From NCBI RefSeq assembly GCF_013328205.1, contig NZ_JABULH010000004.1, positions 124,001-188,000 on the forward strand: DNA of 64,000 bases. Direction: 5' to 3'. Under the pieces are notes generated by a model that saw nothing but the letters and a program-made list of their open reading frames with translations, had not been told where the DNA came from and did no database searches. Shown in pieces: positions 26,075 to 35,573 of this stretch. This DNA comes from Sphingomonas hominis. GTDB taxonomy: Bacteria; Pseudomonadota; Alphaproteobacteria; Sphingomonadales; Sphingomonadaceae. How positions within the stretch are numbered: position 1 is the first letter of the stretch; every line of letters starts with the position of its first letter. The position numbers and the translations under genes are program-made.

Positions 26075-27414
26075 GGGGACACCTTTTCGGCGGCGCGCAG
26101 GCGTCCGCATTGCACGGCAATCGCGACCACCAGCCAGAGGTAGCGCAGGTTCTTGTGCGGCATGAAGAAACACGCCGCCATCAGCGCGAGGAGCGCGACC
26201 CCGACCGCGAAGGCGCAGCGCGCGAGCAGCGGGTCCCGCGAGCCCATCGCCCGCCACGCCGCAAGAAGCGCGTAGCCGAGTGCGGCAGCGAAGGCGAGGA
26301 AGCCGACCAGCCCGTACTCGACCGCGGCGTCGAGGTAGGTGTTGTGGAGTTCGCGCGGGTAGAGTTCGCGGCCCGGCATCCAGCGGTAATCGGGCAGGAG
26401 GTAGTGGAGCGGGAAGTTGCCCGGCCCCACGCCCCAGATCGGTGATTGCTGCAGCAGGTCGAAGCCGATGCGCAGGTAGCTGATGCGGCGGTATAATGTC
26501 TGGTCGCGACCGAAGTCGGTCACGGCAGTGAAGCGCTCGAGCAAGGTCGGCGGCAGGAACGGGATCGCGCCTACGCAGGCGACTAGCCCACCGATGATGA
26601 GCAGCGGGAAATAGGGCTTGCCGCGGAACGACAGCGCGATCAGCGCGAAGGCGACCGCCAGCCCGATGATCGCACTGCGCGCCGAGCCGAGCACCAGTGC
26701 GAGCGCCCCGAGCGCGACGACACCGGCGTAGACGAGACGGAAGCGCCGCTCGCCCGAGAACAGCAAGGCCGCCGCGAGCGCAACCGAGACGAGCAGCATC
26801 TGCGCCGCGGTGGTCGGGTTCTGGTCCGATCCGCCGGCCGAGCGCGCGACGCCCTCGAACCCCGCGGTGGTCGCCGCGATCGAGGTCGACACGAGGCGCG
26901 TGCCGGTGCGCGACTCGATCACGATGATCGCGGCCGATACCGCGCCGGCGGCGATGATCGCCCATAGCAGCAGGCGGATGCGGGACGGCCGATCGGCGAT
27001 GATGAGCGTGCACAGCGCCGGCAGAATGGCGACGAACAGCTTCGACAGGTAGCTGAGGCCCTCCGACTGGTGCGCTGACAGCGTCCAGCTGACCACTGCC
27101 CAGCAGAACATGAGCGCGATCAGCCGCGCGCCGGTGTTGCCGTATGCGCGTGCTGGGGCCGGCTCGTCGCCAGGTGCGATGAAGATCAGCGCGGTCATGC
27201 CGAGGAGTGCGGCGAGCGTCAGTTCGGTGGTGCCGATCGGCGAACCGCCCGACAGCCGGTTGGCGACCGCATCGAGCTGCGTCAGAACGGCGTAGACGAC
27301 GAGCGGCACCATCGCGAGCGCGCGCATCGTCTCGGCCGAGGCGGCGGTCGGGGCAGGGGCGACCGGCCCGCGCCGGGGCGCGAGCGAGGGCTCAGCGCTC
27401 GAATTCGACGACAT
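26071..27414 (-). CDS. O-antigen ligase / Wzy-type polysaccharide polymerase
   Basis: 447 aa with about eleven or twelve hydrophobic helices. The large periplasmic loop carries GVGPGNFPLHYLLPDYRW and HNTYLDAAVEYGLVGFLAF, the conserved Arg/His region of the Wzy_C (O-antigen ligase) family. It most likely polymerises repeat units on undecaprenyl diphosphate in the periplasm. Its first 23 bases overlap the Wzz-like gene. Polymerase is favoured over LPS ligase because of the Wza/Wzz/flippase context. Confidence 0.85.
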   Translation of the reverse strand: MSSNSSAEPSLAPRRGPVAPAPTAASAETMRALAMVPLVVYAVLTQLDAVANRLSGGSPIGTTELTLAALLGMTALIFIAPGDEPAPARAYGNTGARLIALMFCWAVVSWTLSAHQSEGLSYLSKLFVAILPALCTLIIADRPSRIRLLLWAIIAAGAVSAAIIVIESRTGTRLVSTSIAATTAGFEGVARSAGGSDQNPTTAAQMLLVSVALAAALLFSGERRFRLVYAGVVALGALALVLGSARSAIIGLAVAFALIALSFRGKPYFPLLIIGGLVACVGAIPFLPPTLLERFTAVTDFGRDQTLYRRISYLRIGFDLLQQSPIWGVGPGNFPLHYLLPDYRWMPGRELYPRELHNTYLDAAVEYGLVGFLAFAAALGYALLAAWRAMGSRDPLLARCAFAVGVALLALMAACFFMPHKNLRYLWLVVAIAVQCGRLRAAEKVSP

Positions 27415-29254
27415 GCGCGCTCGGCAAGGCCGCCGTGTCGACCTGCTCGCGCCAGTAGACGCGCTCGTCGCCGCTTGCCGCCAGCATCAGCAATGCGTCG
27501 GCTGGCAGGCGCGACAGCGTGTCAGGGTGCGCGCTCTGCGATAGCCCGCCGAGGTAGACGAACGGTTTCGCCGCGGCATCCCAGCGTGCGCCTGCCTGCG
27601 TGCCGTCGACGATGTGCAGACGCTGACCGCTGCGACGCAGCAGGCCGTGCACGATCTGCGACAATTGCTGCGCGTCGCGGTCGCTGCCGATCGCGCCGAC
27701 GAACACCGGGCGATCGTCGTCGAGGTGGATGAAGGCGTCATCGGCGAGCATCCGCCCGGCGGCCGCGATCTCGGCGGCGGAATAGCCCTGTGGATCGATC
27801 GGGCGCGGCAGCGCCTGCGACAGATGATGGTCGTCGTGGACGCGCGGCGGCTCGGGTGCGCGCTCGGGCTCGGCCGCGACTGCGACGCTCGCCAGCGCCA
27901 CCGCCCGCTTGGCGGTGCGCGCGGGCTCGGGACGGATCGGGTGCACGTCGGCGATCGCGCGCGGCGGATCGGCGTGAGCGTGGTCGAGCGCGGTTGCCTC
28001 TAGCGCCTCCTCATCCTTGTCGTCGCGCCGCGCGGGTGCCGCACCGAGCAGCAGCAGCGCGCAGGCCGACAGCGCGCAGCCGGCAATGAAGCCGAGCACC
28101 GTGTTGAAGAAGATCTTGGGCGAGGAGCGGACCAGCGGCGGGGTGGCGCGCTCGATCAACTGGATGCGCGGGCCGTTGGCGAGGTTCTCGGTCTGGCTGA
28201 AGCTGACGCGCTCGGTCAGCGCTGTGACCTCGGCCTGGAGCGCGGTTGCCTGATCGTCGAGCGCTTTCACGCGGTCCTCGTAGCCGCCCAGCCCGGCGAT
28301 CTGGCGGTCGAGCTGGCCGATGCGCCCTTCGCGGATCGCCACGCTGCGTTCGAGGCCGGAGGCGCGAGGTGCCTCGACCGCGAGCGTCTGGTCGAGCACG
28401 CCCTGCGCGCTCGACAATTTGCCGCCGGCCTGGCGACGGAGTGCGGCGACTTGGCTCGCCGCCGCGTCGCGCGCGGCGCGGTCGGTGGTGAGCGCGGCCT
28501 GTTCGGTCAGGCGCGCTTCGAGCAGCGACTGCTTCTGGCGGTCGATGTCGACCACGCCGATCGAGGATTTGAGGTCGCGCGAGCGTTTCAGCACCGCGGC
28601 GAGTTCGGCGCGTTTCTGATCCAGCCGGTTCTCGATCGTGCCGGCGAGTTCGCGGCCCGAGTTGCGCGACGCGGTGTCGGCGCGCGCGATGATCGCGTCG
28701 GCGAGCGCGTTGGCGAACCAGGCGGCGGATTGCGGATCGTCCCACTCGACCGCGATGCGGATCAGGTAGGTGCCCTCCACCGTCTCGATCGTGGTGCCCT
28801 CGAGCAGCGACTCGATCATGTCGTCGCGCAAGGGAAGCGGGGGCGCCTCGCCGTAATTGAGGATCGAGAGAATATGGCCGGGCGAGAAGGACGGCGCGCC
28901 GGTGTTGGCCTTGATCCACTCGGCGCTGCTCTGGCCGGCGGCGGCGGCATGCTCGGCGATGTAGCGGTCGACGATCGGCGCGACGACGGGGCGGGTGCGT
29001 GCGAACTCGGCGTAGGTGCCGAGCAGCACGCTGCCGCCGTCGAAGGTCGAGCCGCGCACGAAACGGCTGGCGTAGCCTAGCTCCTCCGCGGTCGGCACGA
29101 TGTTGAGCCGCGCCGCGGCCTCGAACTTTGGTTTCTGCGCGAGGTAGAATTGGCTGACCGCCCAGGCGAGCAGCGTGCAGGTGAGCACGAGCGCGAGGAT
29201 CAGCTTCCAGCGCGACAGCACAATCCGCAGATAGGTGGCGCCGATGCCGTTCAC
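27392..29254 (-). CDS. Wzz-type chain-length protein with degenerate kinase-like C-terminus
   Basis: 620 aa. TM1 (about 15-35), a Wzz domain, a long periplasmic coiled-coil region (about 200-345, heavily charged KRAELAAVLKRSRDL...) and TM2 (about 380-405) define a polysaccharide co-polymerase. The cytoplasmic tail ends in a Rossmann-like segment (PVFVGAIGSDRDAQQLSQI, then QRLHIVDGT) aligned with a BY-kinase domain but lacking the Walker A GKS/T and the tyrosine cluster. Catalytic activity is therefore doubtful. It acts with Wza in export and chain-length control. Confidence 0.85.
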   Translation of the reverse strand: MNGIGATYLRIVLSRWKLILALVLTCTLLAWAVSQFYLAQKPKFEAAARLNIVPTAEELGYASRFVRGSTFDGGSVLLGTYAEFARTRPVVAPIVDRYIAEHAAAAGQSSAEWIKANTGAPSFSPGHILSILNYGEAPPLPLRDDMIESLLEGTTIETVEGTYLIRIAVEWDDPQSAAWFANALADAIIARADTASRNSGRELAGTIENRLDQKRAELAAVLKRSRDLKSSIGVVDIDRQKQSLLEARLTEQAALTTDRAARDAAASQVAALRRQAGGKLSSAQGVLDQTLAVEAPRASGLERSVAIREGRIGQLDRQIAGLGGYEDRVKALDDQATALQAEVTALTERVSFSQTENLANGPRIQLIERATPPLVRSSPKIFFNTVLGFIAGCALSACALLLLGAAPARRDDKDEEALEATALDHAHADPPRAIADVHPIRPEPARTAKRAVALASVAVAAEPERAPEPPRVHDDHHLSQALPRPIDPQGYSAAEIAAAGRMLADDAFIHLDDDRPVFVGAIGSDRDAQQLSQIVHGLLRRSGQRLHIVDGTQAGARWDAAAKPFVYLGGLSQSAHPDTLSRLPADALLMLAASGDERVYWREQVDTAALPSAHVVEFER

Positions 29255-29282
29255 GAACGCGCTCCGCGGGGCAGGGCCAGGC

Positions 29283-30032
29283 TCACGGCTGGATCAACGT
29301 GACGGCCGAGCCGACGTTGATGCCGTTGAAGCCGATAATCGCGCGGATCTGGCGCGAACGGTCGACATCGCGCGCGATCGCGGTCGGTGGCACGATCAGG
29401 ATGGTGTAGGGCGGCAGGAAGTCGATCGGCCGCGCGCTGCCGTTCAGCGTCGCCGACAGGTCGAGCATGCGCGCGACCAATTGGTTGCCGATCGGGGTCA
29501 GTGCGACGACGCGCGACAGATCGGCGTCGCGGTTGCCGCCGCCGGCGCGCGCGATCCCCTCGAACGGGGTGGTGCCGTCGCGATAAGGAAAGTTGCCGGG
29601 CTTGGCGACTTCACCTAGCACGAAGATCTCCTGTGGCGGGGGCGGGCGGTTGTATTCGAGCACAGTCACCGAAACATCGGGTCGCGCGAGCTTGGGGCGG
29701 TAGAGCGATTGGAGCCGGGTTTGTAGCTGTGTGGCGGTCAGGCCGCGGATTTCGACGGGGGCGAGCAGCGGCGGGCTGATCGCGCCGGAGAGCTGGACGC
29801 GCTGATCGCTGTTGAGCTGTGGCGTGTAGGGGAAGGTGAGGCGGACGAGGTCGCCGGCGTGGAAGTCGCCGTCCTGATCGAGCCGTGCCTCCACCATGCG
29901 CGATGCATCCCGCGCGAGATCGAGCGAGCCCGCGGTCAGCGGCACTGCTGGTGCCGGCGCATAGCGCACCGGCCCCGCGCAGGCGGCGAGCGTCGCGGCA
30001 GCAGTGGAGAGAAGCAGAACGGTGGAGCGCAT
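29283..30032 (-). CDS. Outer-membrane polysaccharide export lipoprotein, Wza family
   Basis: 249 aa. The signal sequence ends in a lipobox (LAACAGP). The Poly_export domain begins at DFHAGDLVRLTFPYTPQLN, with the QVQLSGAISPPLLAPVEIRGLTA strand-helix, followed by a SLBB-like domain (IFVLGEVAKPGNFPYRDGTTPFEGIARAGG). It forms the export channel partner of the Wzz-like protein. It is shorter than E. coli Wza. The 78-base gap upstream may hold a promoter. Confidence 0.9.
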   Translation of the reverse strand: MRSTVLLLSTAAATLAACAGPVRYAPAPAVPLTAGSLDLARDASRMVEARLDQDGDFHAGDLVRLTFPYTPQLNSDQRVQLSGAISPPLLAPVEIRGLTATQLQTRLQSLYRPKLARPDVSVTVLEYNRPPPPQEIFVLGEVAKPGNFPYRDGTTPFEGIARAGGGNRDADLSRVVALTPIGNQLVARMLDLSATLNGSARPIDFLPPYTILIVPPTAIARDVDRSRQIRAIIGFNGINVGSAVTLIQP

Positions 30033-30110
30033 GCGCGGGAAACTCGCGAGATGAAGGTGAGCGGGGTGGTACCGAAGCGGCGTAACTTTACCGTTAAGTG
30101 CGCCTTGACC

Positions 30111-31187
30111 TTACGTCGGTCTCGAGTGGGCGAGCACCGCGTCGAGCAGGGCCGTGAACTCGTCCGTCGAGGCAGCGACCGTGTAGCGCGCGGCGGTATC
30201 GCGCGCAGGCAGACGTACGCTGGCGCGGCGTGTCGGATCGTGCAGCAGCGCGGCGATCGTTCGCGCGAGCGCGTCCGGATCGCCGGGTTCTACCAGGAAG
30301 CCGTTGCGATCGTGCGTGATGAAGGTTTCCGGACCGCCCGCGCGCGTCGCGAGCACGGGAGTGCCGACCGCCATCGCCTCGATCAGCACGTTGCCGAAGC
30401 CTTCGCGGCGCGAGGATGACACGAACAGCGCGGCACTCGCGAGCGCGGGCGCGAGATCGGCGGTGTGACCGGCGAGCGACACGATGTCATGCAGCCCCGC
30501 GCGCGCGATCTGCTGTTCGAGTGCCGGGCGATCGGGACCGTCACCGTGGATCGTCATGGTGAAGCGCTCACCCGAAACGTGAAGGTGGGCGGCGGCGGCG
30601 ATCAGCGTGTCGAACCCTTTGGCGGGCACGAGGCGACCGGCGGCGACCAGGTGGTGTGGCTCGGGATCGAACGGGAGGAGCGGACCCGGCGCGCCGGCGA
30701 GCACGGGATTGCGGACGACGTGGACGCGCGGAACGGCGAGCTCGTCGGCGATCGCCTGCGTCGGCACCGCGATCGCGCGCGCGCGGCGGTGCAACAGTCG
30801 GGTCGCGGTGCCGCGGAGCAGCGGCCATTTGGCTTCGGCACGGAAGGCGGCAGGAGGCGTGTGCTCGGACACGATCCGCGGCGTGCGCGTCGGCGCGGCG
30901 AGCAGCGCGAGGTTCATCGCACTGGTGGCGGAATAAGCGACGTCGATCCGGTGCTCGCGCAACAACCGCGCGATGCGCAACGGGCGGGTGAGCGCGCGAT
31001 TGCCGCCGATCGCCAGGAGGCGCGTGTCGGCGGGCAACAGGTCGAGAAAGGCACCGTCGACGCGGCCGAGCATCAGGACCGGTGCGAACCGGGTCCGATC
31101 GAGCGCCGTGATCCAGTTGAGCACGACGCGCTCGGCACCGCCCGCTCGGAAGTGCGGCAGCAGGAAGGCGACACGATGCGGCCTCAC
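30111..31187 (-). CDS. Glycosyltransferase family 4
   Basis: 358 aa, starting at a GTG (31187) that overlaps the flippase stop (GTGA). The N-terminus VAFLLPHFRAGGAERVVLNW is the classical GT4 donor-side glycine loop. The C-terminal domain shows LVAAGRLVPAKGFDTLIAAA, IHGDGPDRPALEQQI and the E-x7-E motif in SRREGFGNVLIEAMAVGTP. It presumably assembles the exopolysaccharide repeat unit at the cytoplasmic face. Confidence 0.88.
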   Translation of the reverse strand: MRPHRVAFLLPHFRAGGAERVVLNWITALDRTRFAPVLMLGRVDGAFLDLLPADTRLLAIGGNRALTRPLRIARLLREHRIDVAYSATSAMNLALLAAPTRTPRIVSEHTPPAAFRAEAKWPLLRGTATRLLHRRARAIAVPTQAIADELAVPRVHVVRNPVLAGAPGPLLPFDPEPHHLVAAGRLVPAKGFDTLIAAAAHLHVSGERFTMTIHGDGPDRPALEQQIARAGLHDIVSLAGHTADLAPALASAALFVSSSRREGFGNVLIEAMAVGTPVLATRAGGPETFITHDRNGFLVEPGDPDALARTIAALLHDPTRRASVRLPARDTAARYTVAASTDEFTALLDAVLAHSRPT

Positions 31188-32788
31188 GCGCGGCGCCTGC
31201 GCTTCGCCACGATCTTGCCGACGATCTCGCGCACCTGCGCGACCTCCGGCACGTGAAGCGCGATCGCGGCGGCGGTGTAGGCGAGCAGCACGACCGTGCC
31301 GAGTAGGGCTAGCAACAGCAACTGGCTCCACAAGGCGTGGGGTGCCGGGACGAGCCAGAGCAGTGCCGCCCCAGCCAGCGCGGCGACGCCGGCGCTCAGC
31401 GCGCTTCGCGCGAGATCAATCAATTGCGGCGTCATCGCGAAATGGTGAAAGCGCCTGACCGCGATGATCTGCGCCACCACGAAGGTGCCGGCGGTGGCGA
31501 TCGTGGCTGCCCAGGCGATCCCGCCCGCGCCCCACAAGGGAGCGGCGAGCGCGAGTGCGGCGACGCGCATGATCAGGCCGAGCACCGCGATGCGGATCAG
31601 GTCTGCGAGGGGGGAGGCGTGCGGGTCGGCGTAGATCGCGCTGATGATCGCGCTCGATGGTGCGAGAAAGATCTGCGCGGCGGCATAGCCCGCGGTGCAG
31701 GCAGCGGCGGTTGCGATCGCCTGCGCGCCGAACGCGCCGTGGCCGAACAGCGCACCGACCATCAACTGGGCGCCCAGCATCATGCCGACCGACACGGGCA
31801 TTTGCGCGAACACCGAGATGCGCTGGAAACGCTGAATGCCGGCGGCCGCGGCGCGGCGATCGGACTGCTGCACCGCGTGGATGAGTTCGGGCGTCAGCAC
31901 GGTCGACAGGCTCGACATGACGAGGCCGGGGACGAGCGAGACGAGGCGCGAGCCATATTCGAGCGAGGCGACCGCGCCGTCCGCCGCGGTCGAGGCAAAA
32001 GCGAAATCGAGCAGCGTCGTTGCCTGGAAATAGGCGTTGATGACGAGCGCGGCGACGATCCCGCCGCCGGCCGTCGGCAGCGGCTTGGCCTGAAGTGTCG
32101 AATCGGTCGCCGCGGCAGCGGGTGGGCGCACGATCGACCACGCTCCGGCGAGCAGGATCAGGAAGCCGACCACACCGCTCGCCAGCATCGTCCAAGCGCC
32201 GGCGATGATGCCGAGCGGCGGGATGAACAATGCGAGCACGAGGACGAGCATCGCGCGCTGAACGAGGTTGGTGCCCTCGCTCAGCAGGTAGCGCCGACGC
32301 GCCTGGAGGATCGCGGCGAGGAACGAGGCGACCACCGCGATCGGCAGCAGGGGCAGCATGATCGTCATCATGCGCGCGGTCAGCGTCGCCTGCTCGCCGC
32401 GGAAACCTGGTGCGAACAGGCCGACAAGTCGGTCCGGCGCGAGCATGGCCGCGGCGAGCACCAATGCGAAGACGAGCAGGAACCAGCCGATCCGGCGCGG
32501 CAGCAGGTAGATCGACAGCGGCTGGCCGCGGTCGACCGCCGCCATGACGGGCGGCAGCACGACTTGGCCGATCAGCTTGCGGATCGTGTCGGCGAACCCA
32601 ACGGTGGTGCGACGCGCGAGAAAGAAAGCATCGAGCTGCCCCGACGCGCCAAAGCGGTTGGCGAGCAGCACCGAGACGAGGAACGACAGCCCGAAATCGA
32701 GCCCGCGGATCGCCGATACGACGCCGGCGGAACGCACCAGCGTACGCATCGAACTGCGCGGGCGATAGGTGGTGGTGGGCGCGGTCAT
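31184..32788 (-). CDS. MurJ/Wzx-like lipid-linked oligosaccharide flippase (MOP superfamily)
   Basis: 534 aa with about 13-14 hydrophobic helices. The N-terminal segment RGLDFGLSFLVSVLLANRFGASGQLDAFFLARR matches the MurJ/MVF pattern of the MOP exporter superfamily. In this locus translocation of undecaprenyl-linked repeat units (Wzx role) is more likely than lipid II flipping. The start at 32788 was chosen at the ATGA overlap with the GNAT gene; upstream frame extension is a shadow of that gene. Confidence 0.85.
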   Translation of the reverse strand: MTAPTTTYRPRSSMRTLVRSAGVVSAIRGLDFGLSFLVSVLLANRFGASGQLDAFFLARRTTVGFADTIRKLIGQVVLPPVMAAVDRGQPLSIYLLPRRIGWFLLVFALVLAAAMLAPDRLVGLFAPGFRGEQATLTARMMTIMLPLLPIAVVASFLAAILQARRRYLLSEGTNLVQRAMLVLVLALFIPPLGIIAGAWTMLASGVVGFLILLAGAWSIVRPPAAAATDSTLQAKPLPTAGGGIVAALVINAYFQATTLLDFAFASTAADGAVASLEYGSRLVSLVPGLVMSSLSTVLTPELIHAVQQSDRRAAAAGIQRFQRISVFAQMPVSVGMMLGAQLMVGALFGHGAFGAQAIATAAACTAGYAAAQIFLAPSSAIISAIYADPHASPLADLIRIAVLGLIMRVAALALAAPLWGAGGIAWAATIATAGTFVVAQIIAVRRFHHFAMTPQLIDLARSALSAGVAALAGAALLWLVPAPHALWSQLLLLALLGTVVLLAYTAAAIALHVPEVAQVREIVGKIVAKRRRRA

Positions 32789-33435
32789 CGCGCGCGCTGT
32801 CCCGTGACGGTGTGATGCAGGCCGAGCGTGCCCGTGTAGGTCGAGAAGCGGGTCCAGCGCCGATGAAAGAAATGGAAGTGGCGCACGCGCACGCCGCACT
32901 CTCGGTAACCGAAATGGCGCTGGATCTGGTAGGAAGCGCGATTGTCGCGGTCGATGACGCCGAACTGACGCTCGATCCCCATGTCGCGCATGACGTGCAG
33001 CGCGTAGCGGGCAAGCGCGAGCGCACCGCCGCGCGGGCGCTCGGCCGGCTCGACCAGCCAGCAATAATGATAGGCTTCGCCCGGTGCCAAGCGGTAGAAC
33101 TCGCGCGCGCCGCGGTCGTGATGATCGCTGAGCGCCAGCCAGGCACAGCCGACGGCGGCCCCGTCGCGCAGGACGAACAGCCCGACCTTGCCCGCCCGGC
33201 ACATGTCGGCGAACGCGGCGGCGCGGGGGGCGAGCCAGGCGCAGAGCGGAGGCAGGTCGGCGGCATCGGTCACGGTGACGAACGACAGTCCGGGCGCGGT
33301 GCCGACGCCGGCGCGGATCCATTCGCGACGACATTCCATCACCACGCTCTCACTGGAGCGATACACGTGATCGCCCCACGCCTTGCGCAACCGGGCGCGC
33401 CATTTGGCAACGGCGGAGCGCTCAATTCTAACCAT
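32785..33435 (-). CDS. GNAT-family N-acetyltransferase
   Basis: 216 aa. GNAT-like features are the central strands KVGLFVLRDGAAVGCAWLAL and YHYCWLVEPAERPRGGALALARYALHVM (acetyl-CoA pyrophosphate loop region) and IDRDNRASYQIQRHFGYRECG, the usual C-terminal 'N-x-x-S-x-x-x-x-x-x-x-G-F/Y' element. The acceptor is probably a sugar amine of the exopolysaccharide or its precursor. It overlaps the FemAB-like gene by 8 bases and the flippase gene by 4. Confidence 0.78.
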   Translation of the reverse strand: MVRIERSAVAKWRARLRKAWGDHVYRSSESVVMECRREWIRAGVGTAPGLSFVTVTDAADLPPLCAWLAPRAAAFADMCRAGKVGLFVLRDGAAVGCAWLALSDHHDRGAREFYRLAPGEAYHYCWLVEPAERPRGGALALARYALHVMRDMGIERQFGVIDRDNRASYQIQRHFGYRECGVRVRHFHFFHRRWTRFSTYTGTLGLHHTVTGQRAR

Positions 33436-34513
33436 GAAGCGCGCCTGAGCGACGCAGGCGGCGATATGCCTCGCGCGCACCCAGCAGCAGGGTGTGCTGC
33501 ACGGGTTGGAGCACCAGTTGCTGCATTGGCAGCATGATGCGGCGGTGCGGTGCGAAGGCGGTCTTGAACTGTACGCGACCTGCCTCGCCCGCGTCGCGCG
33601 GCTCGCCCTGGGGCAGGCCGGCGAGATCGTAGCCGACGCACCCCAATGCCGCTGCGGCGCGCATGGCGTGCCACAGCAACGGATAGCCCGGCGACGCACC
33701 GTCGCGATCGAGCGTGACCAGCGACAGCCAGATCGCCTCGTCGCCCTGGCGCACAAAGGCGTGCGCGCCGACCGCCACGCCCTCGCGCTCGGCCAGCAAC
33801 ATCGCGCCGCCGCAAGCGTCAACGAGCGCGGCCTGGCCCCGCGCATCGGCTTGCCCGGTCATGTCATAGTCGCTGCGTTCAACCGCGAAGCGGTCGAGCA
33901 GGGCCTGATATTCGTCCATGTCGCGCTCGTTCGTCACGGCGCGCACCGTGATCCCGGCTTTGTCGGCGGCGCGGATCGCACGGCGGGCGCGTTGCTTGAA
34001 GCCGGCCAGTATCTCGGCCTCGGGCTTGTCGAGCCAGACGATCCCGGTCGCGTGGTGTAGCGATTGTTGATGCGGCGGCAGCGGCACGAACCCGGCGGCG
34101 CGCATCGCCTCCGCCATGATCGGCAGCGGCCGTCCGCGCACGCGCGGCGCCGATTGCACCGAACAGCAGCCGGCACGCTTCAAGGAGTCGCGCAGGTGAT
34201 GCAGCACCAGCGGCAGCATCGCGGGGTCGTGCACCACCGGTCCGCGCTGCACGGTGGCGAGCCACGCGCCCACCGCCAGCCGGGTCGTGCGCACGACGGC
34301 CGCACCGACGATGTCACCGCCCACGCGGCACACGAAGAAGCGCCAGCCGCGGCGCGCATGACGCGGCGCCACGGTCGCCCAGGCACGTGTCTGCTGATAG
34401 GCGCCGAAGGGTGCGGCGCACATGAAGGCGTCGAACTCGGCGAGATCGGCTGCATCAAGTACGTGACTTAACGTGGCCGTAGCGGTGTTGTTGGAAAGGG
34501 CCGATCCGTCCAT
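33428..34513 (-). CDS. FemAB/FemX-like acyltransferase (tandem GNAT fold)
   Basis: 361 aa. It resembles the FemAB-type proteins associated with polysaccharide/exosortase loci: AAPFGAYQQTRAWATVAPRHARRGWR at the N-terminus, FKQRARRAIRAADKAGITVRAV at the tandem-domain junction, and YDLAGLPQGEPRDAGEAGRVQFKTAFA near the C-terminus. Classical Fem proteins add amino acids from aminoacyl-tRNA to lipid II; those in polysaccharide loci may acylate glycans instead. It is first of a coupled minus-strand run and divergent from another GNAT gene. Confidence 0.82.
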   Translation of the reverse strand: MDGSALSNNTATATLSHVLDAADLAEFDAFMCAAPFGAYQQTRAWATVAPRHARRGWRFFVCRVGGDIVGAAVVRTTRLAVGAWLATVQRGPVVHDPAMLPLVLHHLRDSLKRAGCCSVQSAPRVRGRPLPIMAEAMRAAGFVPLPPHQQSLHHATGIVWLDKPEAEILAGFKQRARRAIRAADKAGITVRAVTNERDMDEYQALLDRFAVERSDYDMTGQADARGQAALVDACGGAMLLAEREGVAVGAHAFVRQGDEAIWLSLVTLDRDGASPGYPLLWHAMRAAAALGCVGYDLAGLPQGEPRDAGEAGRVQFKTAFAPHRRIMLPMQQLVLQPVQHTLLLGAREAYRRLRRSGALHG

Positions 34514-34580
34514 TCATCAATTCTTCGGAACAAGCATGATAGCCGGTCCAGTATCAGGGAGGGACTTGCAGAGTGGTTAA

Positions 34581-35573
34581 ATGCTGGCGCTGACGTCTCG
34601 CGAACCGTTCCACTTTGGAGCGGACTGGTTCGATTGCTGGACCGGCGCGTTCGGAGAGGCCGATCTCGTCGAAGGATTGCGGGTCGTCACCGCGGAGCGG
34701 CGGGTCGGCCCGGTGCGCTTTCGCGTGCTGCGCAGCGCGACCAACCCCCACAGCGTTCACTATGGCGTGCCCGAGGCTGCGGCGCTGCCGGACGATCTCG
34801 CGACGCGGCTGTTGGCGCATCACCGAGTTGCGGCGGTGGAGCTGGACTATCTGCCCGAGGGCGGGCGATTGTTGCGGGCGGCACAGGGCTGGCGCGGTGT
34901 ACGCACCAGAATCGCACCGCACGCGCTCGCCCCGCTGATCGATACCACCGGCAGCCATGACTCGTGGCTCGCGCGCCGCAGCAAGAAGGTGCGCACGATG
35001 CTGCGCCGTGAGAGCGACGCGGCCGCGCAGCGGGGCATGCGGTTCGAGAACGTTACGGAAGACCCGACCACGAGCGACCTGTGGCAGCGGATGCTGCTGC
35101 TCGAACAATCCGGCTGGAAGGGGCGCGAGCGTAGCGCGATCCTCGATGATCCGGCGGCAACGCGCTTCTATACCGAGCTGGCGCGGCGTGCGGCGGCGGC
35201 GGGTGCGTTGCAGATCGGGTTGATGTGGCTGGGCGAGCGACTGGTCGCGTTCGAATTCGGCGTGCTGGGGGGCGACCGGCTGTTCCTGCTCAAGGTCGCG
35301 TATGACGAGGAGTTTTCCAGCATGTCGCTCGGTCACGTGCTGGCGGCGCAGATGATCCGGCATTGTTTCGAGCATCCCGCGATCGGCTGCTACGACAAGA
35401 TGGGGAACGGCATGACGCCGGCGCCGTACAAGCTGCGCTTCGCCGATGCGTGCGCGACGTTGTACCGCGTCACCATCTATGCGCCGAACCCGGAGGGATT
35501 GATGCTGTTCGCTTATGATACGGCGCGGGCGCGCGCCAAGGCGTGGCGCGACGTGCGGCGGGCTGCGGCGTGA
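34581..35573 (+). CDS. GNAT-type acetyltransferase, CelD/BcsL-like
   Basis: 330 aa. The core 'RRSKKVRTMLRRESDAAAQRG', 'LLLEQSGWKGRERSAI', 'FEFGVLGGDRLFLLKVAYDEEFSSMSLGHVL' and 'IGCYDKMGNGMTPAPYKLRFAD' is characteristic of the CelD/BcsL (Acetyltransf_6) group. It is related to the protein at 22797-23933. It is coupled by a GTGA overlap to the polysaccharide deacetylase, suggesting opposing or sequential N-acyl modification of the same glycan. Confidence 0.84.
   Translation: MLALTSREPFHFGADWFDCWTGAFGEADLVEGLRVVTAERRVGPVRFRVLRSATNPHSVHYGVPEAAALPDDLATRLLAHHRVAAVELDYLPEGGRLLRAAQGWRGVRTRIAPHALAPLIDTTGSHDSWLARRSKKVRTMLRRESDAAAQRGMRFENVTEDPTTSDLWQRMLLLEQSGWKGRERSAILDDPAATRFYTELARRAAAAGALQIGLMWLGERLVAFEFGVLGGDRLFLLKVAYDEEFSSMSLGHVLAAQMIRHCFEHPAIGCYDKMGNGMTPAPYKLRFADACATLYRVTIYAPNPEGLMLFAYDTARARAKAWRDVRRAAA

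Noticed and set aside
26075-27013. N-terminal extension of the glycosyltransferase frame to 27013
   Set aside because: The extension lies wholly inside the polymerase gene in another frame; the GT4 N-terminus starts exactly at the ATG at 26074.
31337-32815. 492-codon open frame antisense to the flippase gene
   Set aside because: Glu/Arg/His-rich shadow of hydrophobic codons on the other strand; no start context or domain.
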